A DNA stretch of 64,000 bases from Diplodia intermedia (taxonomy: Eukaryota > Ascomycota > Dothideomycetes > Botryosphaeriales > Botryosphaeriaceae): the NCBI GenBank assembly GCA_021495925.1, contig JAKEKT010000004.1, forward strand, positions 248,001 to 312,000. Direction: 5' to 3'. The notes beneath the pieces were generated by a model. The model did not search any database. It was not told the DNA's origin and saw only the letters and a program-made list of their open reading frames with translations. The position numbers and the translations under genes were made by a program. The number at the start of each line of letters is the position of its first letter. The stretch's first letter is position 1. Below are positions 11,603 through 22,021 of the stretch, in pieces.

Positions 11603-12299
11603 TGTTGGGGCGCGATTGAGGCTGGAGGTGGTATGGTGCGCGACGCAGGGTGTGAAAGCCTGGTGTGGTGGAGCATCCGAAGTGGAGCTCGAAGCTTTGA
11701 ACAGGAGCGTGAGTTGCTGCGCGAACGGTAGGCGCGACCTCTTGGCGCCCGCCGGCGTCCGGAACAACCTCCCTTCCAGAACTTCCGGAAGCGGCTAGAG
11801 TGCCGCATACCTTAAATGCTCGCCTCGTAGATTGGCCTGCCTCGGTGGTCGTAGGCTGTTGGTGATGACTCAGAATTGAGCATTTCAATGCTTGTGGCTT
11901 TCCTCGTGCATTTGGTGCAATGGTGTCAATCCAGACCCGCCAGAAGTGGCCAAGTGCAGCAGCCAATCATGTCGCGTGGAGAGCCAGAGCGTCAACTATC
12001 ACGACAGGAAGATTAGTACGGGGTAAACTAGCATTGTAGAGAATGCAGACTCACGCGGGCCAATCTGCTAGCATCAATGAGCTTTTCGATATGCTTCTAG
12101 ATCGTGACAGCTGGATGTTCAGGGGAATCCCCGAAGCCCGTCAGGGATTGGTTCAATGATGGGTAATGCCAGCCCATTCGGACGGGTGTAGAGAACATGG
12201 GCTAGCTGTGCTTATAGAGTCGGTAAAGTCACTCGTATCAATTCGATGGATGCTACTCTCGATTCACTGGAGCATTATCAACTTACTACACCACCCATT
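11603..12299. other. Intergenic region upstream of the SR-protein gene
   Basis: It holds the promoter and 5' UTR of the minus-strand SR-protein gene. Otherwise I see nothing coding. The right edge passes into the duplicated 5' flank of the tRNA-Thr gene. Confidence 0.45.
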
Positions 12300-12515
12300 C
12301 GTGCTTTTTCTCGGTCAGGAGTGCCTCCCTCTTCCCCGTCCCTCGTCGGGAAACAGAAAAAAAACAATATATATACAATAGTTTCACCAGCAGACATCAC
12401 CAGAGCTCCTATAGTATGACAGCTTCTTGTAGCTTCTATGGCTCAGTTGGTAGAGCGCGGCACTAGTAATGCCGAGGTCCTGAGTTCAAATCTCAGTGGA
12501 AGCAATTCCTTTTGC
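12300..12515 (+). repeat. Duplicated tRNA-Thr locus with flanks, copy 1
   Basis: Besides the tRNA itself, about 130 bp of 5' flank is recognisably shared with the inverted copy at 17482-17712. Common blocks in the same order are GTGCTTTT, CTCGGT, TCAGGA, GGAAACA, AACAATATAT, ATCACCAGAG, GCTCCTATAG and CTTGTAG. The 3' flank GCAATTCCTTTTGC is also shared. The AT-rich AACAATATAT about 65 bp upstream may be a TATA-like Pol III element. Confidence 0.75.
12432..12504 (+). tRNA. tRNA-Thr (anticodon AGT)
   Basis: A 73-nt cloverleaf. The acceptor stem GCTTCTA pairs with TGGAAGC plus discriminator A. D arm GCTC-AGTTGGTA-GAGC, anticodon stem CGGCA/TGCCG with loop CTAGTAA (anticodon AGT), and T arm CTGAG-TTCAAAT-CTCAG. 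No intron. A TTTT run at 12510-12513 is a plausible Pol III terminator. The open frame beginning MAQLVERGTSNAEVL is a translation of this tRNA and not a protein. Confidence 0.97.
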
Positions 12516-13433
12516 CCGTTACATCTTCGTGATCGAAGAGGGTGTATGTTGTTTTTTGGTGGTCGTTTGGGAGGAATGTATGTGCGGCTGGGCGGCACGC
12601 AGTCTCCTCCCTACAAATAGAACGTCAGGCACACATAGAGTCTCTGGAGCCCGCTATGTTGGTAGGGCACATTGCGCTCAAATTGAAAATATAATTGAAG
12701 GATAGGCCGGCATGCTGATTATTCGATCGAAAATTGTACATTCGCATACCAGTGAATGATTCAATCCGAATACCGATGAATTTAAGCTGTGAGTTTCTAT
12801 AAAATCGAGTTTAAGAAGTGCGGTATTCTTAACAGCTCTAAAAAGATCTAAGCCATCTGTGCCTTTACGGAGGACACCACATTCTTCTCGCGGAGGCAGT
12901 CCGAGCAAACATCCAGACTTAGATGTGGACTTTAGAGCCGTACAAATAAATCCAGATACAAGATTTCACTGCCCACGTAAGTCGGGTGCAAGATCGCAGT
13001 AAGACCGATGTGAGATGGCTCAATTGTTTTGCAGTCTGTTGTCCTACCAACACCGCGGGTGACAAAAGAAGATTGGCTCTCCCACAGATAGTGCGTTCTA
13101 TTCATGGGTAGTTGAATCCAAGAATCGGATGTATTTGAGGAGTGGTAACGTCGATGGAGCCTAGAGGGCCGGGCCAACTTCTTTTGTCACCCGCTGTGCC
13201 AACGAGGGAGGTCTCATCAGCCTTCAAACTTCTATCGGAGTGTTACTGCAAAAGGCACAAGCATAGAGAGTTTGGGCATGACAGTCAATTGAACATGCCA
13301 AAGGCTCATGTCATTATCATCAAATCATGTACTGTTGGTATCAACGTCGTCTGCACCAAAGCCTCTTATCTTCTTTCCTCTGGCCCCGTTCATCAAAACA
13401 GCTGTTTCTCCTTCTTTTCTTCTCACAGCCAGT
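12516..13433. other. AT-richer intergenic region with a MITE-like element
   Basis: No gene is supported. The left half (about 12650-13000) is AT-rich. It contains the terminal-inverted-repeat element at 13055-13194, described separately. Confidence 0.5.
13055..13194. mobile_element. MITE-like element with 17-bp terminal inverted repeats
   Basis: GCGGGTGACAAAAGAAG at 13055-13071 is matched exactly in inverse at 13178-13194, and similarity extends inward (ATTGGC versus TTGGC). The interior is about 105 bp and noncoding. At 13107 it carries GGTAGTTGAATCC, the same arm sequence as the foldback elements elsewhere in the window. A third copy of the terminus lies at 22752-22767. No transposase is present, so it would be non-autonomous. 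Confidence 0.55.
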
Positions 13434-15158
13434 CTACACCTTCACCTCCTTGTCGTTCCCCTCTCCGCCCTCGGCTGGTGACGTCGGCGTCACATGCTCG
13501 GCCATCTCAATCTTCTCCGCGCCCGCATCACCCTTCTTGTGACCGCCCTCTTCCGCAAAACTGCCAAACCCGCCCTCGACATCCTTGACCGGCTCTTCGA
13601 CCACGCCCGCGACTCGTGCGGCCTCGAAGTGGCGGCCGCGCTTCTCCGGGCCGAAGGCGGTGGTGACGGCGATGCCGACGGCGATGATGGCGGTGGCGAC
13701 GCCCATGACGGGCCCGTAGGCGGGCACGCTGTCGCCGTTGGCGATCTTGACGAACGTCTTCTCGGCGACGGCGTTGACGATCTGCGCCGAGGGGGAGGAG
13801 ATCATGTTGCCGAGCTGGTAGGTGATGCCTTGGGAAAGGGTCAGTTTCGAACAAGGGAAGAGAGGGGACAAGACTTACCAGGGAAACTGGAGCGGAACGC
13901 AGGGGGAGACAGCTCGTTGAGGTGGATGGGGATGACGCCCCAGGCGCCCTGGACGAAGAACTGCATGAAGAAGCCGGTGGCGGACAGCGAGCGCTCGCCC
14001 TCGGGCAGGATCCAGGCAGGGATGAGGCAGGTGGACACGAGGGCGGCGACGACGATGGCGCGGCGGCGGCCCACAAACTGCGACAGGTAGCCGATGATGG
14101 TGCCGCCGACGCAGGCGCCGACCTTCATCAGGATGGAGGCGCGCGAGGCGCCGCTGTTGTCGAGCTCCTTCTGGGTGAGCATGAAGGTGGTGTAGCTGTC
14201 CTGCGACGTGTGGCTGTAGTAGTTGAACCAGGTCATCAGGATGATGCAGTAGATGCACAGCTTCCACTCCTGCGCCAGCATCACCTTGGTCTCGTGCCAG
14301 AAGGCGCCGGGCGCCCGCGCCTTCTTGCCCGCCTTCTTCGCCTCGATGAACTGCTGCGACTCCGGGAAGAAGATGCGGATTATACCGACGCCGATGGAGA
14401 TGCCCGCCGCGATCCAGAAGACCGTCTTCCAGCTGTCCGTCGCGCCGCCGACGCCGAGGTTGGCACAAGCCGCAAAGACGTAGCCGAGGGAGTAGCCCTG
14501 TTGCAGGATGCCGCTCATCAGGCCTCTAGCATTGATGCTGGCGGGAAGTGACGGTTAGCACGTGCGTCGCGTGACTGGCTTGGGGGAAATCGGGTACTTA
14601 CGGGCAGTTCTCAAGGGCCATGGCAATGGCGTTTCCGTAAACTCCACCCATGAACAGCCCAAACAAGCTGCGGACTGCCAGAAACTGGTTGAAGGTGGTG
14701 CTGTAGATGGTGGCGATCTGCAGGATGCCGAGAATGATCATGTTCAGGACCATGGGCCACTTGCGGCCAAACTTGTCACCGGCAAGACCGAAGAAGGCAG
14801 CGCCGATGGAACGCAGCAAGAGGGTGAGGGTGATGGCGGTGGAGATGTTGGTCTTGGACTGGTTGTAGTACTTTGACAGCTTGACAGTCTGGATGGACAG
14901 GGCGTGGAAGTCAAAGGCGTCGGCGGTCCATGCTGCCAGGCCGACCAGGAAGAAGATCCAATCCTTCAAGCTGAGCTGGGCGAACAGCGTAAAGGGGTTC
15001 TGCAGCGGGGGAGGGCTGTGCCACTCGGTGCGCTCCTCGCCGTACTCGTTGGTGACAACGACGCGCTGCTTCCAGATGAAGAGGTCGCCCCAGGCTTGCT
15101 TGGCTGTAAACCAAACGCCCTTGCGCATGGGCTCCGCTGCCTCGCCTTCGGCCGGCAT
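13434..15158 (-). CDS. jen1: JEN-family monocarboxylate (lactate/pyruvate) transporter
   Basis: Three exons: 15158-14602, 14537-13879 and 13828-13434, giving 536 residues, with introns of 64 and 50 nt. The protein has the Jen1-type N-terminus followed by NPFTLFAQLSLKDWIFFLVG and AWTADAFDFHALSIQTVKL. It has MFS motif A-like GLAGDKFGRKWPMVLN, and, diagnostic of the family, the signature N-x-x-[ST]-H-x-[ST]-Q-D-x3-T as NYYSHTSQDSYTT near residues 288-300. Exon junctions restore continuous helices (ENCPINARGLMSGILQQGYS and RSSFPGITYQLGNM). The acceptor of intron 2 is AAG rather than CAG. Known relatives are plasma-membrane H+ symporters for lactate, pyruvate or related acids, glucose-repressed in yeast. 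The hydrophilic C-terminal tail of about 70 residues is rich in Glu and Lys. Confidence 0.93.
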
Positions 15159-17481
15159 GATGGATAACTGGAGGGACGAGGGCGGGAAAAGTGACCGATG
15201 AGACGCAGGAGGGAAGAGGAAGGACGGCTGGGCTGGAAAGGCAACACAGCTTCTGGCCAGACGGCCTTATATAGAACAGCTCGCCGTGTCATTGATGCGG
15301 GGTCCGGGGTCCCCCCACGAAGGGAGAGCACGGCCGGGGTAGCATCAATGGCTTGCATGCGGTCATGACGGTGCCGCAGCCAAGCAGGCCAAGAGGGCAC
15401 GCTCCACGCGGCCAGCCCATGAAGGCGACCGCCAAGCAGTCCGGCGGAGGGGTGGAGGTGGCGGCAGATGCAAGCGCACGAGCGGTGACCGGCATATTGG
15501 GGAATGCCGAACGACAGGCCGTTTGGATAAGACGACAGTGGAGCGCGCCAGTCCGGATTGACCCGAACAAAGTGTAAAGTAGCTTGTCATGTCCTTGCAT
15601 GCGCTAACATGGCTAAGACTCCTTCAGCATGCGGCCGAGACACGCACAACGCGCCTTCGCTCGAACAAGCGTGCTTGGAGTGTGGAATGGCGCACTACTC
15701 AGTAAAGTGGTGGTGTTGAGGAAGCCGAAGGAAAGGGACGGGGGTGGTCGGACAATTTACCCCACGGCCCCGGAATGGGGTGAGTGGAGTGGGTTACCCC
15801 AGATTTACTGTGCCGCGCATTAGGCAATGCTTTCCCTGCACGCGCAGAAGGCCGATGGCTCTACCTGGCGTGCGGTCCGCCAAGCCCCCGCTGTGGAGCG
15901 GATGGAGAGAAGACGCGGGAAAGGCAGTTGCAAAGCATGAAAGATGGGGTGCTCAGGGTGAGCAGCGGCGGTTCGCACGTCAGCCGGCGAGGGTGCCAAG
16001 CAGCAGCGGAGCGCCACCACGATAGCTGGCGCTTGGCGGGACAGGCCTGCTGACTGAGGGCTCGCGGGCGAATTGACCGGAACGGGCATTGGGCCATGTT
16101 CACTCAGCCGTGGGCTGACAGGCAGCGCCGGGCCAAGGGCCAAGAGAGGGAAGAAGTGGGAACGGCTTGCCAGGCGCAACGGGCGGTGCTTGTCCAGCTT
16201 GATTCGACTTCTCACTCCGCTGTCGCGAATCCCCGCCCTTGGCACCATCATGGCAGAATCCTTTGAGCAGGCGCCCTACTTCATCCGATCCCAAGGCGGC
16301 ACGGTGCCTTGGCGGCTGGACGCAGGGCGGGACGGGAGGTCACATCGTACGACGCGCCATCTTGTCCCTGGCCTCAGAGCCCGATGCTAACCCGGCTTGC
16401 ATTGGTGTGGCGTCGTGTCGTGGCTGCGCTGACACGGTGCGGAGAGAACGCGAGGCGGCCGTATCGTCGGATTCCGGCTTCCAGTGGCTTCTCGTTGGTC
16501 CGATAGGAAGTTGCCGCAACAGTGTCAGGTCGTGGTGCGGTGTGGTGTTTTTCGGTGGGTCGTGCGGTGCGTGGAAGCGCGGGGCGTTGCCCACGGGGAA
16601 ACGGCAGCTAGTCGATCGTTGCCATGCGCTGCCAATGCCTTAGTCAATCTTTGAGCCCGCACCCCGCGGCAGTTTATTGACGCGGTTGGGAATTTGCGAG
16701 CACTTCGGAAACTAATCCGACAGAATCCGACTCTTGATATCTTGTGCTTCACTAGGTACGTTTTTGATCGCCCCGCCACTTCCAATGGCTTGCAGGATTG
16801 ATTTCCATTGCGGCGGCCCGCGCCCGTCGCTTTGACAATCACCAGTCGCCTCCGGAATTATCTTTCCAGCATAGAGTCCGGAGGCCATCCTTCACCGTCC
16901 TGGCTGCGCGTTGCACTTTCCGATTCCTCCCGTACGATACCAAGGTCTAGATCCTACCAAGCAACATCCTTGTCCGCATCTGTGATAGCCGAGAGTGAGG
17001 CTCCTTTCTTTAGATGCATCCAAGAATTGGCGCGTTTGCCGTACCTGCAATCCTTGCCTCCTCAATCATGCCGCCACATCCCTAGATGCATTTGCCCACG
17101 TTGAAGACTCGCATCCGCGTCCGGATATTCGATTCAACTGATACAACACATCTGTGAATAAAGGGTTAAAGGATATGGTTTAGTTACCTACTGTGTTGCG
17201 AGCTGGGATCACCATAGCTCGTCAACTTCTTAAGCTGTGTGAAGAGTCACGTTCTTAACTGTAAGCTGTGGTTGCGCTTCTTTCTTAAACTCTCTCCGGA
17301 GTATATAGTATAAGACGACTCGTAGATACCCTTGCGTATTAGTATGTACCTGTGTATCTCTTGACACAGTTCAACACAATACCTTTCATATATTTGGTTA
17401 GAGAGCGATCCTGGGTCATACCCAACAAAACAACTAGCTCTTCCACACTGGCAAAACGATTGCGCATCAGCATGGCTGCAT
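15159..17481. other. 2.3-kb gene-free region
   Basis: It contains the JEN promoter at its left end. The remainder holds only short GC-driven frames to about 16600 and AT-richer DNA after about 17100. A half-copy of the foldback arm (reverse complement of AGTTGAATC...CCGGACG) lies at about 17111-17139. Confidence 0.45.
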
Positions 17482-17712
17482 AGCAAAAGGAATTGCTTCC
17501 ACTGAGATTTGAACTCAGGACCTCGGCATTACTAGTGCCGCGCTCTACCAACTGAGCCATAGAAGCTACAAGAGGCTGCTTAGCTATAGGAGCTGCTCTC
17601 TGGTGATAGGCGAATGTGCATGTTGTTGTTATATATTGTTTGCTTTGTTTCCTGACCAGAGACGGCAAGAGGGACCATTCCTGATGGTCTGATACCGAGC
17701 AAAAGCACAAAG
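17482..17712 (-). repeat. Duplicated tRNA-Thr locus with flanks, copy 2 (inverted)
   Basis: Inverse copy of 12300-12515. The 73-bp tRNA is identical. The upstream flank keeps the same ordered blocks (GTGCTTTT, GGAAACA, AACAATATAT, ATCACCAGAG, GCTCCTATAG, CTTGTAG) with substitutions and small indels. The downstream GCAATTCCTTTTGC is retained. This shows a segmental duplication of the whole transcription unit rather than independent insertion. Confidence 0.75.
17494..17566 (-). tRNA. tRNA-Thr (anticodon AGT), second identical copy
   Basis: Base-for-base identical to the tRNA at 12432-12504 but on the opposite strand, with the same cloverleaf and anticodon loop CTAGTAA. A Pol III T-run (AAAA on the plus strand, 17485-17488) follows the 3' end. 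Confidence 0.97.
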
Positions 17713-18179
17713 GGGTTATGGTGCTGCAGGAAACCGATTTTGTTTCGGTGAAACGATCGTATCGGCGGCTTTCCTATTCGAGTAAATAAAGCGAATGGTC
17801 CGACAATCCCGATCCGGTCAGGGGCTTACTGTCGTGCTTCCCGTACCTTGATGGAGAGCTGAATGCGTACCGACGGAAGGAAGCGAGGGATGTACCCCGT
17901 AAGACGGTCGATGAACGATGTCATGTTAACAATAGATGGTAGAGATGAGATGATCGAATATGTGTCATGGGAATATATTTTATTCCTACCTGCCCCAACG
18001 CAGTTTCGCCGGTATAAAATCGTGCCTAGAAAGGAAAAAGTAACAAGTCGCTATAGATTCTCTGCCATCTTTCAGCAGTCTCAGACCCCTAGGACATGCA
18101 GAGTCGCTTTTCTCAATTTCGTTCCCACTCACCCGGCTGTTGGACAAACTTTGGGAACTCTGTCTGGGGCAGATGCTTT
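17567..18179. other. Intergenic region between tRNA-Thr copy 2 and the kelch gene
   Basis: The left 145 bp is the duplicated tRNA 5' flank. The rest probably includes the 3' UTR of the minus-strand kelch gene. No other gene is seen. Confidence 0.45.
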
Positions 18180-19544
18180 TCACCGGTCAACGGTGATCAT
18201 CCAGCCGCTGTCCATGGTCTTGCCGGTTTCATCCGAGCCACCCCAAACAATGACACTCGCGCCGTCGACCTCGGTGCCCTTGGTGGCAGCGAAGCCGATG
18301 CGTGCGTCCATACCCTTCGTTCCAGCCAAGCTTGCGGGCCTGTCGGGAACGATATCTCCGTCTTCGTTCATGTACTGGTAATGCACCTCCGTCCAATGTG
18401 CGTCCTTGGTATCCAGCTTCACTGTGCTCTGCGTTGGGCCCTTCGCGGGAGTAGCAGCGACCGTGGTGGGAAGCTGGAAGGCCCAGATATCATCGAGGTA
18501 GGACAGACCGCCTTCCTGGACGTCCGGCTTTAAGCCGCCGACGAGCAGGAGATAGTGGCCCGACTTTCCGGCGACAACTTCGATCAAGGCGGCACCAGAA
18601 CGGCCGGCGGGGCCGGCGTCCGCCTCGTGCTCGATTGTCTCCCAGTCGCCAGAGAGAGTCCTAGCAGGAGGGCCACCGGACTCGGCGAACCTCCACAGAC
18701 CACTGACGTCAAAGTGGGAAACGCCATTTTGCACAGGCTCAGTGGTGTTGACACCGCCGAACAGGTAGAGACGCGAACCAACACACACAAGGCTGGCACC
18801 TATCCTGGCGGGGCCGGGTGGCGAGGCCAGCTTGTTCCAGATCCGCGATCGAATATCGAACGTCCAGAGGTCGTCGATGAGATCACCATCGGCGGCTTTG
18901 CCGCCAGAGATGAAGATGGTTCCCCAGGTGCCCGGCTCAGGCGGTTCCGGAACAGTCTGCGAAGGGTCCGGGGGCTGCTGGGGCAGGATGGACTGGTCAG
19001 CCTTGGTCTCTTTGGGGGTAGGCTCTTCGCTCGCGGCTCCAGCGTGGTATGCTCTCGACTGAGGCACGGGGGCTTCGGCATTGACAGGATCAAGGGCAGT
19101 CCAGTTGCTGCGCGAAGTCGAGAAGACCCAGACCCTGCCGCTCTCGTCGGCGGCTCCCTCGACATCGCCTCCGAATATGAAAATGTCGTCGCCAACGACG
19201 ACGGCGGTATGACCCCTCCGGGCGGCGGGGACTGCGCCGTCCTCCTTGGAAGCTTTGGGGGAGATGGTGTAGTAGTCGGCTTCGGAAACACCCGACGAGG
19301 GCAGGATCACGACGTGCATGTCATTGTCGGCGAGCTGGCCATCGGCGGCCTCGCCGCCGAAGACGTAGGCGCGGCCCTTGATAACGGAGACGGAGTGGGC
19401 GGAGCGTGGCAGCGGGGCGCCGACGATGGGCGAGAATGTAGCCTTGACGGTTCGTTGGCCGGGGGTTGCCATGTGCTTAGCGTAGCCGGCGGCGCCGGAC
19501 AAGTAGCCCTTGCCGGCATTGAAGACGCCTCCGATGGTAGGCAT
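18180..19544 (-). CDS. Kelch-repeat beta-propeller protein
   Basis: Single exon, 454 residues, ATG at 19544. Six kelch-like blades are marked by hydrophobic-GG doublets: AYVFGGEAADG, IFIFGGDVEG, IFISGGKAADGDLIDDLWTF, LYLFGGVNTTEP, LLLVGGLKPD and VIVWGGSDETG, most followed by a W-x-F/Y strand. A proline-rich insert (about residues 175-205) interrupts the propeller. There is no signal peptide or membrane helix, so it is probably cytosolic. Kelch propellers are protein-interaction platforms, and the partner is not predictable. The large opposite-strand frame at 18555-19988 is a glycine/arginine-rich shadow. Confidence 0.85.
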   Translation of the reverse strand: MPTIGGVFNAGKGYLSGAAGYAKHMATPGQRTVKATFSPIVGAPLPRSAHSVSVIKGRAYVFGGEAADGQLADNDMHVVILPSSGVSEADYYTISPKASKEDGAVPAARRGHTAVVVGDDIFIFGGDVEGAADESGRVWVFSTSRSNWTALDPVNAEAPVPQSRAYHAGAASEEPTPKETKADQSILPQQPPDPSQTVPEPPEPGTWGTIFISGGKAADGDLIDDLWTFDIRSRIWNKLASPPGPARIGASLVCVGSRLYLFGGVNTTEPVQNGVSHFDVSGLWRFAESGGPPARTLSGDWETIEHEADAGPAGRSGAALIEVVAGKSGHYLLLVGGLKPDVQEGGLSYLDDIWAFQLPTTVAATPAKGPTQSTVKLDTKDAHWTEVHYQYMNEDGDIVPDRPASLAGTKGMDARIGFAATKGTEVDGASVIVWGGSDETGKTMDSGWMITVDR

Positions 19545-20046
19545 GGCGGCGACTGCGGTAGGAAGCTGGAAGGTGTGGATTTGGCCGAGGCAGGGCAGGA
19601 TAAAGGAGGAGGAGGGTGTTTGGTACGAAGACGGCAGGAGAGAGGGTCAGCGAGGTGCGGACAGTGCAGCAGCTCAGGCAAGCAGCTGAGGCTTACGTCA
19701 CATCCCCGCTGCGCCGTGGCGGTGCCGCCCGGCGTGATGCCGGCGCACGGGCCGTGGAACGGCGCTCTCAAATGGCATCGACACCCCGGGCCCCTCATTG
19801 GGGAAGCGCTGCGCCTTCTCTCGCTCCTTCGCTGCGGACGTCATCGCACACGACTCAGTGCAGGCAAGTCACGTTCCGTTCTCTCATGCTGCACACACAA
19901 TTCAATCTCTTTTCATTCGCCACACCTATATCAGGGCGCTTTCCATTTTGAATATCCCGCTTCTTTCCTCGGAAATCCCGCTTTGTGAGAGCTAGGCCTT
20001 TGCCATTCGCATATCAACTCCTGGCGAATGAAGCCTCTCCATCCAC
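19545..20046. other. Kelch gene promoter and 3' flank of the helicase-like gene
   Basis: Both flanking genes are on the minus strand, so this 0.5-kb gap carries the kelch promoter and the upstream gene's 3' UTR. No other feature was recognised. Confidence 0.45.
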
Positions 20047-21585
20047 TCAGATCATGACGAAGCCATCGTCTTCATCGTCGTCGTCTTCATCTTCATCTTC
20101 ATCGTCAGTTGTCTCCCCACTGCTCTTCGCATCGTACGTCGTTCTTGGCCTGAGGAACGAAAGCCCGAATGGAATAACATAGCGGTAGCTCTTGTGGTGG
20201 AGCATGTCTCGCAAGTTGGAGGCAACGATGACGTCCATCCGCTTACGAGGGTCAAAGAAAGTATGGCATTCGACATTCTTTCCATTTCCGCCGAGGCGGG
20301 ACGTGTTCTTGAACCACGCGTGCCAGCAGGACATCTCTGGAGCATCAAGAGCCATGTCCCCATGGATGATCAAGGAAGGGTGACCCTCACCGTCGGCGGA
20401 CTTGTTGTGGAGAACCTCGTACGTGTCGAAGCCCTTGGCATCTGCAGCTGTAAACTCGCGGCAGCTTAGCTTGACCTCGGCCTGAGCGGCGTCTTCGCCC
20501 AGCCAGTGCCCGGCTTCCATATCCAAGTGGGGCAGCATGCTTCTCAGCATTTTTGCCGCCGCGGTGGCGCGGGCGGATGTGGCCCAGATGGTGGTGATGA
20601 AGGGTGAAGGCTTATTGCGCTCCTCAGCCTCCTTCAGGGCATTCTTGACAATCCCAGCTGCCTTTCTGGCCCGAACGCTGACTCGAGAAGAGTCGACGCA
20701 GTGAATGGCGTGCGGGATACTCAGGAATCGCAATACGGACTCGTAGTGGGAGCACGACATTTCGACCGTACATTTGCAGAGACGTCCGTCGCTCATCTTC
20801 CTGAAGCGACCCGTGTCGACGTTCCTCCCGGTCGCAACAACTTGGACCTTGTTCTTGCAGGTATCGAACAGCTTACCCGTGCCGATGAGTTCTTCAAAGG
20901 CCCAAGTGCCCGTGATATGTTCAACATCATCGAGCCCCAGGATCAAGGTCTCGGACCAATCAACGCTGCCCAGCTGGTACATCTTCGCAAGCATGGTGGG
21001 AGTGGTGATGACAATGTCGGCGCCATTCTTGGATCCACCTTTCAGGCATACCCCTAGGTCGGGAACCGAAAGGACCGTGATGGTAAAAGCCTGTCCATCC
21101 CGGGCGCCAAGATCCCGAATCAAGAAGCGAGCTAGATCCGCCGTCTTGCGGCACAGGTAGTCCGAGGGTACGATGACCAAGCCTTTTGGCTTGGGGCAGG
21201 AGGACGGCGGGTGTCTTTGGGTGTTGACGTGCTTCTGGACACGCTCGACGATACCGACAAGCATGGTGACGGTCTTTCCAGAGGCTATATCTGAATCAGT
21301 CTTGACACAAAAAGGTAATTGCTGAGGTGACGTACGAGTAGGGCCAAAGAGGATGAAGTTCGACTCGCCCTTCATGAGATGAGGCAAACAGATTGCCATA
21401 CTGAAGAAATCGTCTCCGAGTTTGCCATCATTCTGCGGCATCTGTTTGATGAGGCTCACAAGTCGTGCGTACGGCGCATGCTCGTCGTATTGATGGGCCT
21501 CGATTGGGATCTCCATTTCTTCCTGGTCGAGCTTAGCATGTGCCCAGGGTCTTGTCTCAAATATCCTCCAATTCTTTCTCACCAT
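20047..21585 (-). CDS. DEAD-box-like helicase with degenerate motifs
   Basis: Exons 21585-21336 and 21284-20047 give 495 residues (51-nt intron, donor GTACGT, acceptor TATAG). This yields FGPTPSGKTVTML as a motif I (Walker A). An alternative acceptor 6 nt earlier (TTCAG) gives THIASGKT instead. Retaining the intron also keeps the frame open. Other helicase landmarks: motif Ia-like VIVPSDYLCRKTADLARF, Ib-like DIVITTPTMLAKM, motif II as LDDVE instead of DEAD, and motif III-like VATG. The second RecA-like half lacks a clear motif VI HRxGR. A highly acidic tail (EDEDEDDDDEDD) ends the protein. ATP hydrolysis is doubtful. The start at 21585 precedes the first domain-like sequence, and the open frame continues 78 codons upstream, probably 5' UTR or a cryptic N-terminal extension. 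The exact subfamily is unclear. Confidence 0.7.
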   Translation of the reverse strand: MVRKNWRIFETRPWAHAKLDQEEMEIPIEAHQYDEHAPYARLVSLIKQMPQNDGKLGDDFFSMAICLPHLMKGESNFILFGPTRTSPQQLPFCVKTDSDIASGKTVTMLVGIVERVQKHVNTQRHPPSSCPKPKGLVIVPSDYLCRKTADLARFLIRDLGARDGQAFTITVLSVPDLGVCLKGGSKNGADIVITTPTMLAKMYQLGSVDWSETLILGLDDVEHITGTWAFEELIGTGKLFDTCKNKVQVVATGRNVDTGRFRKMSDGRLCKCTVEMSCSHYESVLRFLSIPHAIHCVDSSRVSVRARKAAGIVKNALKEAEERNKPSPFITTIWATSARATAAAKMLRSMLPHLDMEAGHWLGEDAAQAEVKLSCREFTAADAKGFDTYEVLHNKSADGEGHPSLIIHGDMALDAPEMSCWHAWFKNTSRLGGNGKNVECHTFFDPRKRMDVIVASNLRDMLHHKSYRYVIPFGLSFLRPRTTYDAKSSGETTDDEDEDEDDDDEDDGFVMI

Positions 21586-22021
21586 GGTCGCAAGCGATTC
21601 CTCGGTGGCTGGGTTGCCGGTGGGGTGAAGTTGAGTTTGAAGCTGAAGTGGATCAGAAAGCAAGGTGAGGTGGGTGGGTCGAGGAGAAGGACGAAGTACG
21701 AAAAACCAGTAACGATGGAGGTGCTTTATACGTCGGGCGCACATTTCCGTATCTAGCACAAATGGGAATGACATGCTCACGTGCGCAGTGGGTATGTGTC
21801 TTCCATCACTTGGTGGCACGGTTCTTGTGATTGGCTATTAGCCGCGGTGGGTGGTGAGAGAGAAGTACCTCAACAACTCCCTCTCTTTCTCTCTCACACA
21901 CAAGGTCACTCTGAGTTTAGCTGCAACATACAGGGCAGATTTATGCCTCAGGGTCGCGAAAGCGGTCTATGGCAGATCTGGTGGAAGCTGAGGCTCACCG
22001 CGGTCCAAGTGTTCCCAGTCC

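Noticed and set aside
12438..12620. ORF starting MAQLVERGTSNAEVL
   Set aside because: It is a translation of the tRNA-Thr gene. The same peptide appears from the second tRNA copy at 17.5 kb.
18555..19988. 477-codon plus-strand frame over the kelch gene
   Set aside because: Opposite-strand shadow rich in Gly, Arg and Val, with no domain. The minus strand has clear kelch blades.
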